From positions 1-64,000 of the forward strand of contig NZ_JFHD01000027.1 of assembly GCF_000698575.1 (NCBI RefSeq): DNA of 64,000 bases. The letters run 5' to 3'. The position numbers and the translations under genes were made by a program. The stretch is from Caballeronia zhejiangensis. GTDB lineage: Bacteria > Pseudomonadota > Gammaproteobacteria > Burkholderiales > Burkholderiaceae. How positions within the stretch are numbered: position 1 is the stretch's first letter; every line of letters begins with the position of its first letter. Below the pieces are notes generated by a model. The model did not search any database. It saw nothing but the letters and a program-made list of their open reading frames with translations, and had not been told where the DNA came from. Positions 54,909-63,703 of this stretch are shown here, piece after piece.

Positions 54909-56051
54909 TTATCCACGTCCGATTAGCCGAGCGATCAGCTCGCCGACAGTGGTAACGGCGTATTTCCGCATCAAACGCACTCGATGAGCTTCAACGGTTC
55001 GGTGACTGATGTGGAGGTCGCGCGCGATCTGTTTGCTGCTTTTACCGGTGACCAGAAATTGCGCGATCTCCCGCTCGCGAGCCGTGAGCTTCGTCGTTAC
55101 AGGACGGATCTTGGAAATATCCTCGAAACACCAAATGGCGGCAGCAAACGGTTCGTCACGGCTGAACGCTCGTCCCGACACGTGACACCAGAAGAAGCTG
55201 CCGTCGATTTTCCGCATGATGCGATCGTCGCTGTACAACCCCTGCTGCTGCATGGTGATCATTGCACGCTTGCCGACATTTTGAAATTCATCTCGGGACG
55301 GGTATAGGTACTCCACCGATTTTCCCGTCAATTCATGCGATGAATAACCGAACATCTCGCTGAGCGCTTGATTGCAGGACACGATGACGCGCTGCCTGGT
55401 TACCAGCAAGCCGACCGGCGCCATTTGAAACGCAAACGTCATATCGGCGAAAGGATCACTTACCTTGAGCACTCCAGATGCGCCCTGATCAAGCTGCACG
55501 TCGCCTATTTGGCATTGTTTCTTCTTACCCTCTTTCACATCGAGCTTAGGTCTATCTTTTTGTTGGCAAGCACCTAGGGAGGCAGGCGTGCTACTAGCAT
55601 CGTCTTGGAAGCAGGTTGGTTGGTCATCGCCGTCATTGGACGTCTGTCGATCCGTAGTCCTCCAGATTCGTACGACGCTCGACGCCGACACGTTTGCCTC
55701 GCGGGCGATGCGTCGGATGCTCACCCCGTTTGGGGGTACTGCCTGCTTTTGCGCAATGATCGCGGTGGTGATGGCGTCGGGGATCGACCGCGGCGCACCA
55801 GTTCTCTTTGTGTCAGACAGGCCTTCTACACGGTATTGAATGAACCTTGCGCGCCACTTGGCGACTGTATGGGGAGTAACCTGGTTTCGCTCCGCCACGA
55901 CCTTGTTATCCAATCCGCTCGCACATCCCAGCACGATACGTGCGCGAATCGCCAACGCGGCCTGCGTGTTGTACCGCATTTCTATCGCTTGAAGAAGCTC
56001 CCGCTCTTCGTCACTTAGCACCAACCGCGTTTTGGGGCGTCCTCTGGACAT
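54909..56051 (-). CDS. PAS-LuxR regulator fused to an IS630-transposase-like HTH domain
   Basis: Encodes 380 aa. Residues 1 to about 135 match the DNA-binding N-terminus of IS630-family transposases (SDEERELLQAIEMRYNTQAA, VTPHTVAKWRARFIQYRVEG, then a second HTH in SIRRIAREANVSASSVVRIW). A Lys/Asp-rich linker follows (about 136-195), then a PAS domain (MAPVGLLVTRQRVIVSCNQA, EYLYPSRDEF) and a LuxR HTH (TAREREIAQFLVTGKSSKQI ... HRTVEAHRVRLMRKY). One continuous frame joins all parts, and no DDE catalytic domain is present. It is divergent from the thiolase gene, so it probably senses a small molecule or redox state and controls the adjacent CoA-dependent aromatic cluster. Confidence 0.85.
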   Translation of the reverse strand: MSRGRPKTRLVLSDEERELLQAIEMRYNTQAALAIRARIVLGCASGLDNKVVAERNQVTPHTVAKWRARFIQYRVEGLSDTKRTGAPRSIPDAITTAIIAQKQAVPPNGVSIRRIAREANVSASSVVRIWRTTDRQTSNDGDDQPTCFQDDASSTPASLGACQQKDRPKLDVKEGKKKQCQIGDVQLDQGASGVLKVSDPFADMTFAFQMAPVGLLVTRQRVIVSCNQALSEMFGYSSHELTGKSVEYLYPSRDEFQNVGKRAMITMQQQGLYSDDRIMRKIDGSFFWCHVSGRAFSRDEPFAAAIWCFEDISKIRPVTTKLTAREREIAQFLVTGKSSKQIARDLHISHRTVEAHRVRLMRKYAVTTVGELIARLIGRG

Positions 56052-56218
56052 GTTCCTACTCTCATTTCAGTACCTCACCGCACATCGAGGCCAGCGGCTC
56101 GCATAATGTAATGAACTTCCGGTACATGATATTGGTGATTGCCCTAGCGTATTTCGACGACTGATGATCGCATCGGTGCCCGTGTAAATTTTGCCCAACA
56201 TACCGAATGGAGAAGCAG

Positions 56219-57385
56219 ATGAGCGTTGCGATCGTGGGTTGGGGTCACCTGCCATTTGGCCGGCTTGACGCTCTGAGTCTGGAGGATCTGATCGTGGGCG
56301 CCGGCCGCAAAGCGCTTAGTGATGCAGATATTCCAGCAGACTCTGTGGATGGCATATGGCTGGGTAATCTGAATGGCGGATTCGTTCCAGACATATTTGC
56401 CGCGCCGCTTGCTCTGAACTGCGATGTCGGCCTGCGGTGGAAACCGGCGGTTCGCCTCGAAAACGCATGTGCGTCGGGCTCGGCGGCAGTCTATGCAGCA
56501 TGTGATGCGATTGAGGCCGGACGAGCACGCATCGCCCTGGTTATCGGGGCTGAAAAGATGACGTCGATATCCGGTTCCGAGGTGACGAAAATTCTTGGAA
56601 ATTGCGGATACTCGGGTGAGGCAGGAGACTTCCCTGGCGGTTTTCCTGGCATCTTCGCCCGAGTCGCCCAGGATTATTTCGATCAGTACGGCGACCACTC
56701 CGCGACGCTTGCGGCAATTGCCGCGAAAAACCATGCGAACGGCGTTGCCAATCCCTGGGCGCATATGCGTCGGGATATTGGCTTTGATTTTTGCAACACC
56801 GTCTCGGAGAAGAACCCTCTGATTGCGTCTCCGTTGCGTAAAACGGACTGCTCTCTCGTCTCGGACGGCGCGGCCGCGTTGGTTCTAGTCGCGAAGGAAG
56901 TCGCTGCGGATTTCAGGAAGGCTGTCTCGATTCGGGCCCGCGTGCAGGTCAATGATTATCTTCCCCTGGCGCAACGCCGAGCGGTTGACTTCGAGGGCCC
57001 TAAGCGTGCGTGGAGTGGCGCGCTTCGAGAGGCCGGCTGTACGATTGACGACCTTTCTTTCGCCGAAGTGCATGATTGCTTCACCATCGCGGAGCTGCTT
57101 GCCTATGAAGCGATGGGGCTCGCGCCATCGGGGCAAGGTCATCGTTTGATTGAAGATGGAACCGTCGCACGCGGAGGGCGTTTCCCGGTCAACGCTTCGG
57201 GAGGACTCAAGGCGAAGGGCCATCCGATCGGAGCGACGGGTGTTTCGATGCACGTACTCGCCGCAATGCAACTGGCAGGCCAGGCTGACGGGATGCAGAT
57301 TCCGGGGGCCACCCTGGGAGGCGTTTTCAACATGGGCGGCGCCGCGGTGGCAAGTTACGTCAGCATTCTGGAGCGCAGTCGATGA
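56219..57385 (+). CDS. Thiolase-family acyltransferase (SCP-x type)
   Basis: Encodes 388 aa. Thiolase features are the nucleophile Cys in RLENACASGSAA, the EVHDCFTIAEL block, and NASGGLKAKGHPIGATGV with the catalytic His. The ATG at 56219 has GGAGAAG directly upstream; the frame also opens at 56207. SCP-x-type thiolases often need a DUF35 OB-fold partner, but no such gene follows. It probably cleaves a 3-ketoacyl-CoA from an aromatic side chain. The next gene overlaps its stop by 4 bp. Confidence 0.88.
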   Translation: MSVAIVGWGHLPFGRLDALSLEDLIVGAGRKALSDADIPADSVDGIWLGNLNGGFVPDIFAAPLALNCDVGLRWKPAVRLENACASGSAAVYAACDAIEAGRARIALVIGAEKMTSISGSEVTKILGNCGYSGEAGDFPGGFPGIFARVAQDYFDQYGDHSATLAAIAAKNHANGVANPWAHMRRDIGFDFCNTVSEKNPLIASPLRKTDCSLVSDGAAALVLVAKEVAADFRKAVSIRARVQVNDYLPLAQRRAVDFEGPKRAWSGALREAGCTIDDLSFAEVHDCFTIAELLAYEAMGLAPSGQGHRLIEDGTVARGGRFPVNASGGLKAKGHPIGATGVSMHVLAAMQLAGQADGMQIPGATLGGVFNMGGAAVASYVSILERSR

Positions 57386-58911
57386 ATATCGCGCGATTGC
57401 TATCTCGCACGGCATCGATCTTTGCGGACCGCCTCGCAGTGCTGCGCGGCGAGCAACCGTGGCTCGACTACGGTTCGCTCGCCCAGCGCACAGCGGCATT
57501 GGCCGGATATCTCCGAGAACAATTTGGCGTCCAGCCGGGTGCGAGAGTTGCGATATATTCAGAAAACTGTCCGGAATATCTGGAGGCGCTTCATTCCATC
57601 TACTGGGCTGGCGCGGTTTCGGTCCCAGTGAATTTCAAGCTCCACCCGAAAGAACTTTCTTTCATTCTGGCGGACTCCGGAGCGGATGTGCTGTTCGTTT
57701 CGGAAGAATTGCTGGCGACGCTGAAGGAAGCCGCGATCGACACGCCACCGTGTATGGTTTTCGGCTCTCCCGGGTATGCGCATGCACTGGAGAATGTACC
57801 GATCGCCGTACAGCACCGAGATCCGGATGACGTCGCGTCGTTGTTCTACACGTCTGGCACGACAGGACGTCCCAAAGGTGTCATGCAGACGCATCGCAAC
57901 CTTTTGACGATGACCGCGTGCTACTTCATGGATGTCGATGACATCTGTCCTGAAGATGCCATGGTGTATGCCGCGCCGATGTCGCACGGAGCAGGGTTGT
58001 ACAACTTCGCCTATATCGTGCGGGGTGCTCGGCATGTGATGCCTCGCTCCGGTGGGTTCAATTCCGCAGAGCTGGTAGAGCTGGCTTCGCGATTGGGACG
58101 ACTGTCGATGTTTGCTGCGCCAACCATGGTCAAGCGCCTCGTTGAACACGTTCGCGCGGTGCGAGCCGACGTTTCTGGCTTCAAAACGATCATCTACGGC
58201 GGCGGCCCAATGTATGCGAATGATTTGCAACAGGCGCTCGAGGTGTTCGGGCCACGTCTGGTGCAGATCTACGGCCAGGGCGAGAGCCCGATGACTATCA
58301 CTGCTCTTGGCCGGTGTCATCTTGCAGATGCACAGCATCTACGATGGGCGGAGCGCGCGAAATCGGTTGGTGTTGCGCAATCGTTGGTCGAAGTGCAGGT
58401 CGTTGACGACCGTGGTCAGCTCGTTCCAAAGGGCGAGATCGGCGAAGTGATTGTGCGTGGCGACACGGTTATGTCGGGATACTGGCGTAACCCTGAGGCA
58501 ACCGCCAATGCGATACGGGACGGCTGGCTATACACAGGAGATACCGGCTATATGGATGATGATGAATTTCTCACGCTGAAAGACCGATCAAAAGATCTGA
58601 TCATTTCCGGTGGTTCGAACATTTACCCTCGGGAGATTGAGGAGGTCTTGTTGTCGCATCCGTCCGTGTCGGAAGTTGCAGTTATCGGTCAGCGAGATGT
58701 CGAGTGGGGTGAGGTTCCAGTTGCTTATATCGTGCTCCGAGACGACTGCAGTGCTACGCAGGACGAGCTGGACGATTGGTGTCTCCGGAGTCTTGCACGC
58801 TTCAAGCGACCGAAGCGTTATGAGTTCGCGTCGAAGCTTCCAAAAAACAGTTATGGCAAGGTTTTGAAGACGGAATTGCGTAACTTGAGTGTGATAGCGC
58901 CAGGCGCATAA
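57382..58911 (+). CDS. AMP-forming acyl-CoA synthetase (ANL superfamily)
   Basis: Encodes 509 aa. Signature motifs are FYTSGTTGRPKGVMQTHRN (P-loop, about residues 155-173), IYGQGESPMTIT, the GWLYTGDTGYMDDDEFL segment and the catalytic Lys near the end in KNSYGKVLKTELR. It overlaps the thiolase gene as ATGA, so the two are translationally coupled. It would activate an aromatic or short-chain acid to its CoA thioester with ATP before thiolytic cleavage. It precedes the TfdB-like monooxygenase by 18 bp. Confidence 0.93.
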   Translation: MNIARLLSRTASIFADRLAVLRGEQPWLDYGSLAQRTAALAGYLREQFGVQPGARVAIYSENCPEYLEALHSIYWAGAVSVPVNFKLHPKELSFILADSGADVLFVSEELLATLKEAAIDTPPCMVFGSPGYAHALENVPIAVQHRDPDDVASLFYTSGTTGRPKGVMQTHRNLLTMTACYFMDVDDICPEDAMVYAAPMSHGAGLYNFAYIVRGARHVMPRSGGFNSAELVELASRLGRLSMFAAPTMVKRLVEHVRAVRADVSGFKTIIYGGGPMYANDLQQALEVFGPRLVQIYGQGESPMTITALGRCHLADAQHLRWAERAKSVGVAQSLVEVQVVDDRGQLVPKGEIGEVIVRGDTVMSGYWRNPEATANAIRDGWLYTGDTGYMDDDEFLTLKDRSKDLIISGGSNIYPREIEEVLLSHPSVSEVAVIGQRDVEWGEVPVAYIVLRDDCSATQDELDDWCLRSLARFKRPKRYEFASKLPKNSYGKVLKTELRNLSVIAPGA

Positions 58912-58929
58912 AGATAGGAGATGGAGACA

Positions 58930-60705
58930 ATGAATAGGGTGAAAACGTCGGTTCTAATCATAGGTGCTGGACCCGCTGGCCTTACGGCGTCGGCGCTGCT
59001 TGCAAGAAGCGGAGTCGACGCGCTGACTGTATGTCGGTACTCCGGCACGGCGAACTCGCCGCGGGCACATATCACGAATCAACGCACGATGGAAGTGTTC
59101 CGGGATATGGGTATCGAGGAGCGAATGGCGGCCCTGTCAACGCCCAATCGCTTAATGGGTAACACGACGTGGATGACAAGCTTCACAGGTATCGAGTTGG
59201 CTCGCCTGCCTTCGTGGGGAACCGGGATCGATCAACGTGTGGAGTATGAGCGCGCGAGTCCGAGTTCTATGTGTAACCTCCCGCAGCACATCCTGGAGCC
59301 CGCGATTCTCGACGCCGCGAGAGCTGTGGGGGCACGAGTGCGCTTCGACACAGAGTTGGTGGCAATCCGGCAGACGAAAGACGCCGTCTATTCCACGCTA
59401 TGCGATCGACTTACCGGAGAGAAAATCGAAGTTGAGTCCCAATACGTCATTGGCGCAGATGGCGCCAATAGCCTTGTGGCGGATGAACTCGGCTTCGAGA
59501 TGGAGGGGCACCGGGGCATCGCAGAGCAGGTCAACTGTTGGGTCGAGGTTGATTTATCAAAATACGTGTCGCATCGTCCTAGCTCTCTCTACTTCATATC
59601 TCAGCCGGGAAATAGTTTCTGGATTGGAAGTGGCGCATGGATTTGCGTGAAGCCTTGGTCGGAATGGGTACTGCTCTTTTCGTTCCGCTCGGCCGATGGC
59701 GTGCCAGACCTCAGCGAGCAGGCAATCATCGCTTATGCAAGGTCAACTATCGGGCATCCGGATATTGAGGTCAAAGTAAAAGCGGTCTCTACTTGGGCAA
59801 TCAACCACATGTTTGCCAAAGAGATGCGCATCGGACGAGCTTTTATTGCTGGCGACGCCGCGCATCGTCACCCGCCAGCGAATGGACTGGGTTCCAACAC
59901 TTCGATCCAGGATAGTTTCAATCTCGCATGGAAGCTTGCCATGGTGTTAAAGGGCCAGGCAAACGAGTCGCTTCTGGACAGCTACTCTGCTGAACGGCAG
60001 CCGGTGGCCAAACAAGTGGTCGAACGCGCGAATAAATCAATCGAACTGATGCAGCCGATCTCGTCTGCATTCGGATTTAGCCATGGCCAGAGCGTGGAGA
60101 CCGGCTGGGATTCGATCGCAGAGCTCCGCGGAGATAGCCCGCGAGGCCGTCAGCGCCGGAAGCAACTGGCGCAGGCACTGGAGGGGCTACAGCACCACTT
60201 CAACGCACACGGCGTTGAGCTTGGCCAGCATTACACGTCCGGTGCGATAGTGGGCGACGGTACCCCTGAATTCAAACCGGACCGCGATCCTGAGTTATAT
60301 GTCACGCCAACCACCTGTCCAGGTGCCCACTTGCCGCACGCCTGGGTGGAGCAGCGTGCGAAATTGGTCTCTACTCTAGACCTCGTCGGCAGGAATAGCT
60401 TCACCGTAGTGACCGGGATTGGTGGACAACGCTGGTGTGAAGCAGCTGAACGTCTTGCGGCCAAGTTCGGTTTGCCAATGCGTCATGTGACCATCGGTCC
60501 GGGCCTCGATGCCGAAGACGTATCTGGTCAGTGGTGTTCGCTGCGGGAAATCGAGGATAACGGGTGCCTGCTTGTCCGGCCCGACATGCATATTGCATTC
60601 CGGGCGATGGTAATTTCCGACAATCCCTTTGAGGATCTGATGTCCGCTATGGGGCACATCGTCGGCAAGCAACTGATCAGTTTGCCACGGGTTGCTAGCT
60701 ATTGA
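58930..60705 (+). CDS. FAD-dependent aromatic monooxygenase (TfdB-like)
   Basis: Encodes 591 aa. FAD motif LIIGAGPAGLTASALLARSG, then NSPRAHITNQRTMEVFRDMG, DG motif VIGADGANSLVADEL and GD motif IAGDAAHRHPPANGLGSN. Thioredoxin-like C-terminus. The ATG at 58930 follows GGAGACA; an ATG at 58921 overlaps the ribosome-binding site and is less likely. Very similar to the gene at 48152-49945. It is third in the thiolase/CoA-synthetase operon and hydroxylates a phenolic intermediate. Confidence 0.92.
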   Translation: MNRVKTSVLIIGAGPAGLTASALLARSGVDALTVCRYSGTANSPRAHITNQRTMEVFRDMGIEERMAALSTPNRLMGNTTWMTSFTGIELARLPSWGTGIDQRVEYERASPSSMCNLPQHILEPAILDAARAVGARVRFDTELVAIRQTKDAVYSTLCDRLTGEKIEVESQYVIGADGANSLVADELGFEMEGHRGIAEQVNCWVEVDLSKYVSHRPSSLYFISQPGNSFWIGSGAWICVKPWSEWVLLFSFRSADGVPDLSEQAIIAYARSTIGHPDIEVKVKAVSTWAINHMFAKEMRIGRAFIAGDAAHRHPPANGLGSNTSIQDSFNLAWKLAMVLKGQANESLLDSYSAERQPVAKQVVERANKSIELMQPISSAFGFSHGQSVETGWDSIAELRGDSPRGRQRRKQLAQALEGLQHHFNAHGVELGQHYTSGAIVGDGTPEFKPDRDPELYVTPTTCPGAHLPHAWVEQRAKLVSTLDLVGRNSFTVVTGIGGQRWCEAAERLAAKFGLPMRHVTIGPGLDAEDVSGQWCSLREIEDNGCLLVRPDMHIAFRAMVISDNPFEDLMSAMGHIVGKQLISLPRVASY

Positions 60706-60810
60706 GCAACATCGAACCGCGTTCGGTAGTCACACGGAAGGCCCTGCTTTTTTATTCCATTGGAATCAGCGGATCGTGTTCCTTCGAGCGAGCATTAAAG
60801 AATTATTAAC

Positions 60811-60831
60811 CGAAAAAAAGTAAATTTTTCG
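60811..60831. promoter_or_regulatory. Inverted repeat upstream of the VOC gene
   Basis: CGAAAAA (60811-60817) and TTTTTCG (60825-60831) around a 7-nt AT-rich spacer, about 95 bp before the dioxygenase start. It may be an operator or an AT-rich promoter element. Confidence 0.35.
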
Positions 60832-60926
60832 CTTTACATTCTCGCGTGGCGCTTAACGAAGAACCGAATGAGGTTCCAGCTGTTGCTGGCAATAACAACT
60901 CTAGTGGTAGAAAAATTGAGGAAGAC

Positions 60927-61874
60927 ATGAGCAAAATCGTGGTGAGAGAGTTGGCCTACGTGAGATTGAGATCGCCCGACTTAGATCTGGCGGAGCAGTT
61001 TCTATCTGACTTTGGACTATCGCGGTCCGCACGAACTGCGAATGCGCTATACATGCGCGGCACTGACCCGAATCATCACATCCATGTGACTGAGAAGGGC
61101 GAGGCGAAGGTCGTAGGGTTTGCATTTGAGGTTGCAAGCAAAGCTGATCTCGAGCGGGCATCTCTGATCGAGGGAGCATCCATCATTCACGAAATTGATG
61201 AGCCTGGTGGTGGTCACCGGGTGATCCTCACCGAGCCGAATGGCTATCAAATTGAGCTTGTGCATGGTATCCAGCGTCTCCCGTCGGTTCCTGTCGATCC
61301 CAGGATCTATAACACCGGCGAGGAACCGCGACGCCGTGCCGGAGCCTTGCAAAGGCTGCCAGGTAGTCCGACCAGAATCAAGCGCATTGGGCACTGCGTC
61401 CTGACCTCGACGAAGTGGACAGAAACTACGCGCTGGTTCCACGAAAACCTGGGGCTAGTGACGACCGATGACATCTACGCCGTAGAGCCGTCAAATGTTA
61501 TTGCGACGTTCAGTCGCCTCGATCAAGGCGCGGAATATGTCGATCATCACGTGCTCATGTGTTTCAAGGGTGACGAAAATGGATTGAATCACGTGTCGTT
61601 CGAAATGAATGATATCGATTCTGTCTTCGCTGACCATTATTGGCTGGTGAATACTGGGAAGTATGAACATATGTGGGGGCCGGGGCGTCATTTCCTCGGG
61701 AGCCAGGTTTTCGATTATTGGGCTGATCCGTGGGGTCGAATCCACGAGCACTGGGCGGATAGTGATCGCATCAATGAGGAATATAAAAACCGCCATTGTT
61801 CTACCGAGGAAGGATTCGTATCGCAATGGGGAGAGCATCCCCCAGAGAAATTTCTCAGACGCGTCAGCAAATAG
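60927..61874 (+). CDS. VOC-family extradiol ring-cleavage dioxygenase
   Basis: Encodes 315 aa with two VOC modules. The probable Fe(II) ligands are His in RIGHCVLTST, His in GLNHVSFEM and Glu in RIHEHWADSD. The ATG at 60927 follows TTGAGGAAGAC; the frame opens earlier at a GTG (60846) but without a site. It differs more from the two other VOC dioxygenases than they do from each other. It follows the TfdB-like hydroxylase and is likely to cleave its catecholic product. Confidence 0.88.
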   Translation: MSKIVVRELAYVRLRSPDLDLAEQFLSDFGLSRSARTANALYMRGTDPNHHIHVTEKGEAKVVGFAFEVASKADLERASLIEGASIIHEIDEPGGGHRVILTEPNGYQIELVHGIQRLPSVPVDPRIYNTGEEPRRRAGALQRLPGSPTRIKRIGHCVLTSTKWTETTRWFHENLGLVTTDDIYAVEPSNVIATFSRLDQGAEYVDHHVLMCFKGDENGLNHVSFEMNDIDSVFADHYWLVNTGKYEHMWGPGRHFLGSQVFDYWADPWGRIHEHWADSDRINEEYKNRHCSTEEGFVSQWGEHPPEKFLRRVSK

Positions 61875-61958
61875 GATTCGCTTGATCGCGGATGTTCGCA
61901 GTTCGCCGGTTTGGGCAGCGATAACTCTTGAACGCGTCAAAACGCCAAGGAGGAACCG

Positions 61959-62408
61959 ATGGAAATCAAAGTAATGACCGACGAGCAGAGGAAGGCAGTG
62001 GCGCTTGAGTATTTCAAGCGCTTGGACCGTGGTGGAAATCTTATCGAGTTGTTCGACGAGCACGCAGAGATGTATTTCCCGAAGTGGGGAATCGCACGTG
62101 GCAGGCAGGAGATAGAGCAACTTTTTGCCGATCTGATGACGATCCTGGCCGGCGTCACACACGATAAATCGTACCTGAATGTCATCCAGCAGGGCGACCT
62201 CGTGTGTGTCGAGGGCCTGTCGAGCGGAAAGCTGAAAAACGGCGTGGAGTGGCGAGCCGGCACCACGTATGCGGGGCGCTGGTGCGACGTGTTCGAGATT
62301 CGCGACTTCAAGATTCACCGTTGCCACGTGTATCTGGATCCTGACTACGCAGGTGCGGACACGGCCCGCTATCCATGGCTCAGTGCTGCGCGCGAAACCC
62401 GCTACTAG
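61959..62408 (+). CDS. NTF2-like/SnoaL-like protein
   Basis: Encodes 149 aa. An NTF2-like fold is indicated by the pattern LEYFKRLDRGGNLIELFDEH, MYFPKWGIARGRQEIEQLFA and DLVCVEGLSSGKLKNGVEWR. The ATG at 61959 has AAGGAGG just upstream. Such proteins act as isomerases, dehydratases or small ligand-binding subunits in catabolic and polyketide pathways. It lies 84 bp after the dioxygenase gene in the same cluster and may act on its product. Confidence 0.8.
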   Translation: MEIKVMTDEQRKAVALEYFKRLDRGGNLIELFDEHAEMYFPKWGIARGRQEIEQLFADLMTILAGVTHDKSYLNVIQQGDLVCVEGLSSGKLKNGVEWRAGTTYAGRWCDVFEIRDFKIHRCHVYLDPDYAGADTARYPWLSAARETRY

Positions 62409-62501
62409 ACCCGTCCCGAGGCAAGTGCCAGGCATCGTTCGCTGTCTGATAGTTAGTGGGCACCGATCGGACCGCGTCGAGCGAAACCTATAAAACTATA
62501 A

Positions 62502-62519
62502 CTACTGTCAAAGCAGTAG
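62502..62519. promoter_or_regulatory. Hairpin in the porin 5' region
   Basis: CTACTG (62502-62507) and CAGTAG (62514-62519) around a 6-nt loop, directly before AAGGAG and the porin ATG. It may influence translation or be a protein-binding site. Confidence 0.3.
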
Positions 62520-62534
62520 GTTAAGGAGACGGAA

Positions 62535-63614
62535 ATGGTCACAAAATGGAGCGTTGCGAAAGTAATTTCGCTATTTAGCATAGGATTGCTAATTAATAGC
62601 GTTGCGCAAGCTCAAAGCAGTGTCACACTATTCGGTGTATTGGATGGTGGGTTGCTGTACACAACCAAGACGCTCGACCCGACAACCGGTCAGAACGCCG
62701 GCAAGCAGTTTTCGGTCATCGACGGCGGATCATACTATTCGCAGTTTGGTCTGGTAGGAACGGAGGATCTTGGCGGCGGATTCAAGGCGAAGTTCCGGCT
62801 GGTAAGCGGGCTCAACATTGCCAACGGTGGATTGCTTCACTGCAACGGCAATCTTTTCGGCTGTGAGGCCTGGGTCGGCATCGAAGGGCCGCCCGGCGAG
62901 ATCAAGCTGGGCCTGCAATTTTCACCCTTCTTTCTCGCCGTCTATGACACGGATCCGCGCAGTCTGTCGCTGTTCGGCAGTGGGTCCATCCCCCTCGTGG
63001 ACAACGTGCTCGGCACAGGCATCTTTAACGCGAATGCGGTGTCCTATACCAGTCCGACTCTCGGTGGCCTGCAGGCCAGCGCGATGTACGCGTTCGGCGG
63101 CGAGGCTGGCAACTTTCAGGCCGGCCGCCAGTACTCGGTCCGACTGAAATACCAGCTGGGTGGCTTGACCGTTAATGCCGCGATCTACGACGGCAATAGC
63201 GGCGGTACAGCTCAGACACCGGTTCCAACGACCGTGCAGTACGAAGGTCGCCTGCTAGGCGTCGGATATCAGTTTGGCTCACTGACGGCGAAGGCTTCCT
63301 TCGTCAACTACAAAGTTGCCGGGTCGTTCAACAACAATGTCTATGGGGGCGGCCTCACCTGGTATGTGCTGCCGACGCTGGACGTGAATGGTGGAGTCTG
63401 GGTGACAAGCGATCGCAACCGGACAACCAACCATTCCGTTCTTGCCGCGCTGGGCACGGACTATTTTGTGTCGAAGGCAACGACGCTCTATGCACAGGTG
63501 GGCGTCGTGAACAATCACGGTGCAATGAATACCGGGCTGTCAATGATCGGGGCGCTGTATGAGGTGCAAGGCACCTCGGTCGGCGCCGTGCTCGGCATAC
63601 GGCACACGTTCTGA
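62535..63614 (+). CDS. Outer-membrane porin, Gram-negative OmpC/OpcP type
   Basis: A 359-aa beta-barrel porin. A signal peptide ends near NSVAQAQ and is followed by SSVTLFGVLDGGLLYT. The conserved GLVGTEDLGGGFKAKFRL and a C-terminal VLGIRHTF with terminal Phe are typical of Burkholderiaceae porins. The ATG follows AAGGAGACGG. It closes the thiolase/CoA-synthetase/hydroxylase cluster and probably admits its aromatic substrate through the outer membrane. Confidence 0.93.
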   Translation: MVTKWSVAKVISLFSIGLLINSVAQAQSSVTLFGVLDGGLLYTTKTLDPTTGQNAGKQFSVIDGGSYYSQFGLVGTEDLGGGFKAKFRLVSGLNIANGGLLHCNGNLFGCEAWVGIEGPPGEIKLGLQFSPFFLAVYDTDPRSLSLFGSGSIPLVDNVLGTGIFNANAVSYTSPTLGGLQASAMYAFGGEAGNFQAGRQYSVRLKYQLGGLTVNAAIYDGNSGGTAQTPVPTTVQYEGRLLGVGYQFGSLTAKASFVNYKVAGSFNNNVYGGGLTWYVLPTLDVNGGVWVTSDRNRTTNHSVLAALGTDYFVSKATTLYAQVGVVNNHGAMNTGLSMIGALYEVQGTSVGAVLGIRHTF

Positions 63615-63703
63615 ACGTCCGGGCGCCAATGTGCTATGTAACGCCATTGCAAGGCGTCGGCGCGGCATAGCAGCACACTCGGTTCATCAAGGAGTGAAAC
63701 AAA

